64,000 bases of DNA. Origin: an uncultured Spartobacteria bacterium. GTDB taxonomy: Bacteria > Verrucomicrobiota > Verrucomicrobiia > Chthoniobacterales > Chthoniobacteraceae. Made by a program: the position numbers and the translations under genes. The notes beneath the pieces were generated by a model. The model was given only the letters and a program-made list of their open reading frames with translations. It was not told the origin of the DNA and searched no databases. The stretch spans positions 30,200-94,199 of the forward strand of contig CAIXGS010000014.1 in the NCBI GenBank assembly GCA_903919125.1, in the 5' to 3' direction. Every line of letters starts with the position of its first letter. Position 1 is the first letter of the stretch. Below are positions 60,913 through 64,000 of this stretch, one piece after another.

Positions 60913-61161
60913 ATGGTGAGAACTCAAATCCAACTGCCCGATGAATTGTTTGCCCGAGCCAAGAAACTGTGTGCAGCTCGGGAGATCTCTCTCGCTGAAT
61001 TGGCGAGGCGTGGCATTGAATACACTCTGAGTGTGTATGCGCCGGATGCGGATCCGGATTGGCAACTACCGATACCAAGGAGTTTGGGTTGGTTCGGGCT
61101 AACAGATGATGAACTCAAGGCGCAGGCGCAAATGACATCCACTGAGGCAGCGCTTTCGTAG
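60913..61161 (+). CDS. vapB: VapB-type ribbon-helix-helix antitoxin
   Basis: 82 aa from the ATG at 60913 (MVRTQIQLPDELFARAKKLCAAREISLAELARRGIEYTL). The first strand and two helices fit the RHH DNA-binding fold, and the C-terminal tail would wrap the toxin. The gene is followed within a few bases by a PIN-domain toxin gene. Such complexes repress their own promoter. Confidence 0.82.
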   Translation: MVRTQIQLPDELFARAKKLCAAREISLAELARRGIEYTLSVYAPDADPDWQLPIPRSLGWFGLTDDELKAQAQMTSTEAALS

Positions 61162-61165
61162 CCGT

Positions 61166-61609
61166 ATGGTTTCGATTGACACCAACATTTTGTTGCATGG
61201 GTTTAATGTCGACTCTCCTCAGCATGAAGCGGCCTACGCGTGGTTACAATCTGTACGGGCTTTGGAAGATGTGGCGATTTCAGAGTTCATTCTCGCCGAG
61301 TTTTATGGGTTGTTGAGGAACCCAGCCGTCTTGAGGCAACCTTTGGGGGCCTCGGATGCGGCATCTGTGGTGCAGACGTACCGCCGCCATCCCCGTTGGC
61401 GGTTGATTGGGTTTCCATCCGAGAGTTTATCGATGCACGAGAGTTTGTGGCAGACGGTGAGCAAAGAGGGGTTCGCCTTCCGGCGCTTGTACGATGTACG
61501 GACGGCGCTGAGTCTCCTGAGGCAAGGTGTGACTGAGTTTGCCACGGCGAATACGAAAGATTTTACGGGACTGGGTTTCCGGCGAGTGTGGAATCCGCTG
61601 GTGAGCTGA
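61166..61609 (+). CDS. vapC: VapC-type PIN-domain toxin (ribonuclease)
   Basis: The protein is 147 aa. The PIN pattern is complete: MVSIDTNILLHGFN with the first aspartate (Asp5), ISEFILAEFYGLLRN with the glutamate, RRLYDVRTALSLLRQG with the third acidic residue, and ATANTKDF with the last one. VapC toxins are Mg2+-dependent RNases, typically cleaving tRNAs or rRNA loops, held inactive by VapB. It begins 4 bp after vapB. The TA pair is isolated between an unrelated sulfatase and the broken parD. Confidence 0.9.
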   Translation: MVSIDTNILLHGFNVDSPQHEAAYAWLQSVRALEDVAISEFILAEFYGLLRNPAVLRQPLGASDAASVVQTYRRHPRWRLIGFPSESLSMHESLWQTVSKEGFAFRRLYDVRTALSLLRQGVTEFATANTKDFTGLGFRRVWNPLVS

Positions 61610-61911
61610 GAACGTAAAGGTCCTGAGATTGCCAAATGAAAAGCGAGAAGGAAGACTTCGAAATTCCAACCTAATCGCGAGATTCCGTGATCTTAGAAGC
61701 GATGAGACCTCTAATCCCTCTCAATTAGGTTTTACTAGGGTTACCCAAGTGTACCCAGTTTTTTGTACGATGTGTTTACAGCGCCGTTAGAACTGCAAGT
61801 GACAGACACTTTCCGCCAATGACTGTCAACCGGCCAGGCAAAGGAAGCCTGCATGGGGCCCTTTTTTATGGTCTACTCGCTTCGTTTCGATATATCTCAC
61901 ACCGTTTTCCG
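61610..61911. other. Intergenic region before the second sulfatase
   Basis: 302 bp without a supported gene. The frame is open from 61819 into the sulfatase, but the part before 61912 shows no signal peptide and no protein features. The sequence TTACCCAAGTG appears near 60729-60760 (twice) and again near 61741, a small dispersed motif. Confidence 0.5.
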
Positions 61912-63351
61912 ATGCGCTTCCTCCCCCCACTTACATTTCTTTCACTGGCTCTCGCTGTTTCATTTTTTAGCGGCGCCAGTACATCGCTTGCCTCGCAGAA
62001 GCCAAATATTTTGATCATCTTTGCGGACGATCTTGGCTACGCAGACATCGGTGTCCATGGCAGCAAAGCCGTGCCGACCCCAAACATCGACGCTCTAGCG
62101 GCGTCAGGTGTGCGGTGCACCTCCGGTTACGTGACATCGCCGTACTGCAGTCCCTCCCGCGCTGGTATGCTCACGGGCAAGGCTCAGACGCGCTTTGGTC
62201 ATGAATTCAACCCACATGTGGGCAAGGACTCAGAGTTGGGGCTTCCCCTGGACCAGCGTACGATCGCAAACGTTCTTCACGAGGCGGGCTACGCAACGTC
62301 CCTCGTCGGAAAGTGGCACTTGGGATTCGATAAACCCCACCACCCCAACTCTCGGGGATTTGATGAGTTTTTCGGTTTTCTCGTCGGCGGCCATAATTAC
62401 CAACAGCATTCCAATGCCGACCCAGAGTTTCAAACCGGTCACTCGCATAACATGATTTATCGCGGCGATAAGCTACAGAAACTCGACGGTTTCCTCACCG
62501 ACATCTTCACCGACGAGGCCATCAGTTTCATGGACCGCCATCAGGAGCAACCTTGGATGCTGTACCTTGCCTACAACGCGGTGCACACGCCGCTGGAAAT
62601 TTCGCCGACAATTAGCGCCCGTCTTCCCGCCGATGTCACGGACCCTGATCGGAGAGGCTACCTTGCGCTGCTTCTCGGACTGGATGACTCCATCGGTCGC
62701 GTCACCGACTATCTCAAAAAGACCGGCGCCGACAAAAACACCTTGATCTTCTTTGTGAGCGACAACGGAGGCTCTGGTCACAAGCCGTATCTAGCCTACA
62801 ACACTGGCGTTAACACCCCTTTGCGCGGGAACAAGGGCCAGACGCTTGAGGGAGGGATCCGAGTTCCATTTATCGTCTCGTGGGCGGGGCATCTCCCAGC
62901 CGGACAAGTATATCAGCACCCAGTGTCCACACTCGACTTCCTCCCCACCGCGTGTGCGGTTGCGGATGTCAAACCTGCCCCGGAGTTGGAGGGAGTCAAC
63001 CTTCTGCCGTACTTGAAAGGCGAAACCAAGTCGGCCCCTCATGTCTCGCTCTCGTGGCGGTTTGGTCCCCAGAAAGCCATCCGTCAGGGGAACTGGAAGC
63101 TGGTAGATGCGCGCGATTTCGACGCCAAGACGCAAAGCGGATGGCAGCTCTACGACCTCTCAAAGGACATTGGCGAAAAGAACGATCTTGCTGCGGAGTT
63201 CGCGGAGAAGAAAACGGAACTCGCAAAAATATGGGAGGCTTGGGACAGCCACAACATAGCGCCGCGCTGGCATGGGAGCTTCACCGAGGATCCCAGCGCA
63301 CCCGCTCCACCCAAAAAACAGGCGCCTGCGAACGCAGTTCGGACAAATTAA
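61912..63351 (+). CDS. Secreted sulfatase (formylglycine type)
   Basis: 479 aa from the ATG at 61912, which gives a clean signal peptide (PPLTFLSLALAVSFFSGASTSLA). NILIIFADDLGYADIGVHG holds metal ligands. The maturation motif CSPSRAGMLTGKAQ has the cysteine at residue 79. GKWHLGFDKPHHPNSRGFDEFFGFLVGGHNY and VHTPLEI add further active-site residues. The arylsulfatase A-like plan is complete, with a short Pro/Ala-rich C-terminal tail. It removes sulfate from an unknown glycan. It differs clearly from the sulfatase at 40735 and is closer to N-acetylgalactosamine-6-sulfatase-like members. Confidence 0.94.
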   Translation: MRFLPPLTFLSLALAVSFFSGASTSLASQKPNILIIFADDLGYADIGVHGSKAVPTPNIDALAASGVRCTSGYVTSPYCSPSRAGMLTGKAQTRFGHEFNPHVGKDSELGLPLDQRTIANVLHEAGYATSLVGKWHLGFDKPHHPNSRGFDEFFGFLVGGHNYQQHSNADPEFQTGHSHNMIYRGDKLQKLDGFLTDIFTDEAISFMDRHQEQPWMLYLAYNAVHTPLEISPTISARLPADVTDPDRRGYLALLLGLDDSIGRVTDYLKKTGADKNTLIFFVSDNGGSGHKPYLAYNTGVNTPLRGNKGQTLEGGIRVPFIVSWAGHLPAGQVYQHPVSTLDFLPTACAVADVKPAPELEGVNLLPYLKGETKSAPHVSLSWRFGPQKAIRQGNWKLVDARDFDAKTQSGWQLYDLSKDIGEKNDLAAEFAEKKTELAKIWEAWDSHNIAPRWHGSFTEDPSAPAPPKKQAPANAVRTN

Positions 63352-63477
63352 ATGTCAACCCTTGGGCATTCCACGGGTTGAACTTCATCCAGTACCGAGA
63401 GAAGTGTCTGTCCCGAATGGCACTCCTGTATCGGCGTTTTGTCTGGCGCCCACCAATGCGCGGCCTAAACTTGCGCC

Positions 63478-63693
63478 ATGTCAAACCCAGACCAGAACCC
63501 CGCGCCAACCGCCGCCACCATCACCATCCGCGCGAATGGGCCACTACTCGTGCAGGGCGATGTCAAAGTGATCAACAGCGCGGGCGAGGAAATTGACCGC
63601 GGTGGACGCGTAGCTTTTTGCCGCTGTGGCCTTAGCAAAAACAAGCCTTTCTGCGACGCAAGCCACAAGGCCGCGGGATTCACGGCCGAGTAA
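63478..63693 (+). CDS. CDGSH-type iron-sulfur protein
   Basis: The protein is 71 aa. The C-terminal half holds the [2Fe-2S] ligand set C-x-C-x2-S-x3-x2-C-D-x2-H in FCRCGLSKNKPFCDASH, with three cysteines and one histidine as in mitoNEET relatives. The N-terminal half (ITIRANGPLLVQGDVKVINSAGEEI) is the usual beta segment of the bacterial type. Likely cytoplasmic, with a role in redox or cluster transfer. Single gene, 126 bp after the sulfatase. Confidence 0.92.
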   Translation: MSNPDQNPAPTAATITIRANGPLLVQGDVKVINSAGEEIDRGGRVAFCRCGLSKNKPFCDASHKAAGFTAE

Positions 63694-64000
63694 AAAAAGT
63701 TTTGGAAGGGAGAAGAGGGAGAAGTGTATGTCCCCTTGGGCACATTTTCGGAACGTGACTCAGGGTAACTCCTCCCTCGCACCCCCTAGGCTGAATGAGT
63801 TGCATCTGGAAACCTCTCTCTCCCAGCCGCCACAAGGAGCCGGGCGCGCTAAAAAGCGCTTTAATACCAAATCTTGAAGAAAACTGGTTCTTCTCTCCCG
63901 GGAACGCGGAGCCCTAGCTCCGCTTTGACGCCCCAAAAGCTCGGACAGGCATTGCGGAGCTGGGGCTCCGCGCTCCCAGGTGCTGAGGTCTCTTGAATCA
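63694..64000. other. Non-coding end of the window with a dispersed repeat
   Basis: No gene is supported in these 307 bp. The last 136 bp hold copy B of the dispersed twin-hairpin repeat, which may continue beyond the window. Confidence 0.6.
63864..63999 (-). repeat. Dispersed twin-hairpin repeat, copy B (inverted)
   Basis: The reverse complement of this segment aligns with 30601-30736 over its whole length with few differences. Both palindromes (GCGGAGC with GCTCCGC arms) are kept, and the changes between copies lie mostly in the loops and spacer. Confidence 0.85.

Overview
The window looks like a chromosomal segment of a Gram-negative bacterium of the Planctomycetes-Verrucomicrobia-Chlamydiae superphylum, most likely Verrucomicrobiota. 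The main support is an operon typical of that group (DUF1549/DUF1553 cytochrome protein, DUF1501 protein with a Tat-type leader, PPC-domain secreted protein, cytochrome c/WD40 protein, 31.7-38.4 kb). Further support comes from two secreted formylglycine-type sulfatases, a secreted DUF1080 protein, a Tat-type Gfo/Idh/MocA oxidoreductase, a type III glutamine synthetase, and an LPS cluster (kdsA, lptC-like, lptA-like, lptB, hpf). This is an inference from gene content; no rRNA gene is present.

Layout. 1-5.1 kb: end of an RND efflux pump, a decayed esterase remnant, acetate-permease genes (yjcH-actP) and a sugar oxidoreductase. 5.2-27.6 kb: a genomic island of about 22.3 kb inserted in a tRNA-Arg gene. 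It is bounded by a perfect 52-bp direct repeat (5236-5287 and 27536-27587), with a tyrosine integrase next to the right end and a shared 14-bp motif just inside both ends. 27.6-28.9 kb: small toxin-antitoxin genes and IS3 debris. 29-38.4 kb: selO, a DUF1826-like gene and the cytochrome/DUF1501 operon. 38.6-47.8 kb: housekeeping genes (pyruvate kinase, type III glutamine synthetase, an Hsp70), a sulfatase and a C39-like peptidase. 48.1-53 kb: four glycosyltransferases. 53-59.6 kb: an M16 peptidase and the Kdo/LPS-export/hpf cluster. 59.8-64 kb: a DUF1080 protein, a broken parD, vapBC, a second sulfatase, a CDGSH protein and a dispersed hairpin repeat.

The island has three parts. The right end carries integrase, an AlpA/excisionase-like HTH protein and a RepA/primase-type ATPase, all on the minus strand. 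The middle (11.0-23.8 kb, plus strand, GC-rich) is a six-gene array: SNF2-type helicase with a C-terminal DUF3883 domain, OLD/RecF-like AAA ATPase, TOPRIM-like protein, DUF1156 DNA methyltransferase, AlbA_2/Schlafen-like ATP-binding protein with a 12-bp tandem repeat, and DUF499 ATPase. Helicase, DUF1156 methylase and DUF499 ATPase together match known anti-phage helicase-methylase-ATPase systems related to DISARM. The ATPase/TOPRIM pair and the AlbA_2 protein look like extra defence modules embedded in it. The left part carries a terminase-small-subunit-like gene, a sigma-70-like protein with a C-terminal membrane anchor, a lipoprotein, and a secreted Sel1-repeat/trypsin-like protease.

The combination of integrase, AlpA-like regulator, replication ATPase and a lone TerS-like gene in an element of this size resembles a phage satellite or integrative mobilisable element carrying a composite defence locus. 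I consider this the most interesting part of the window.
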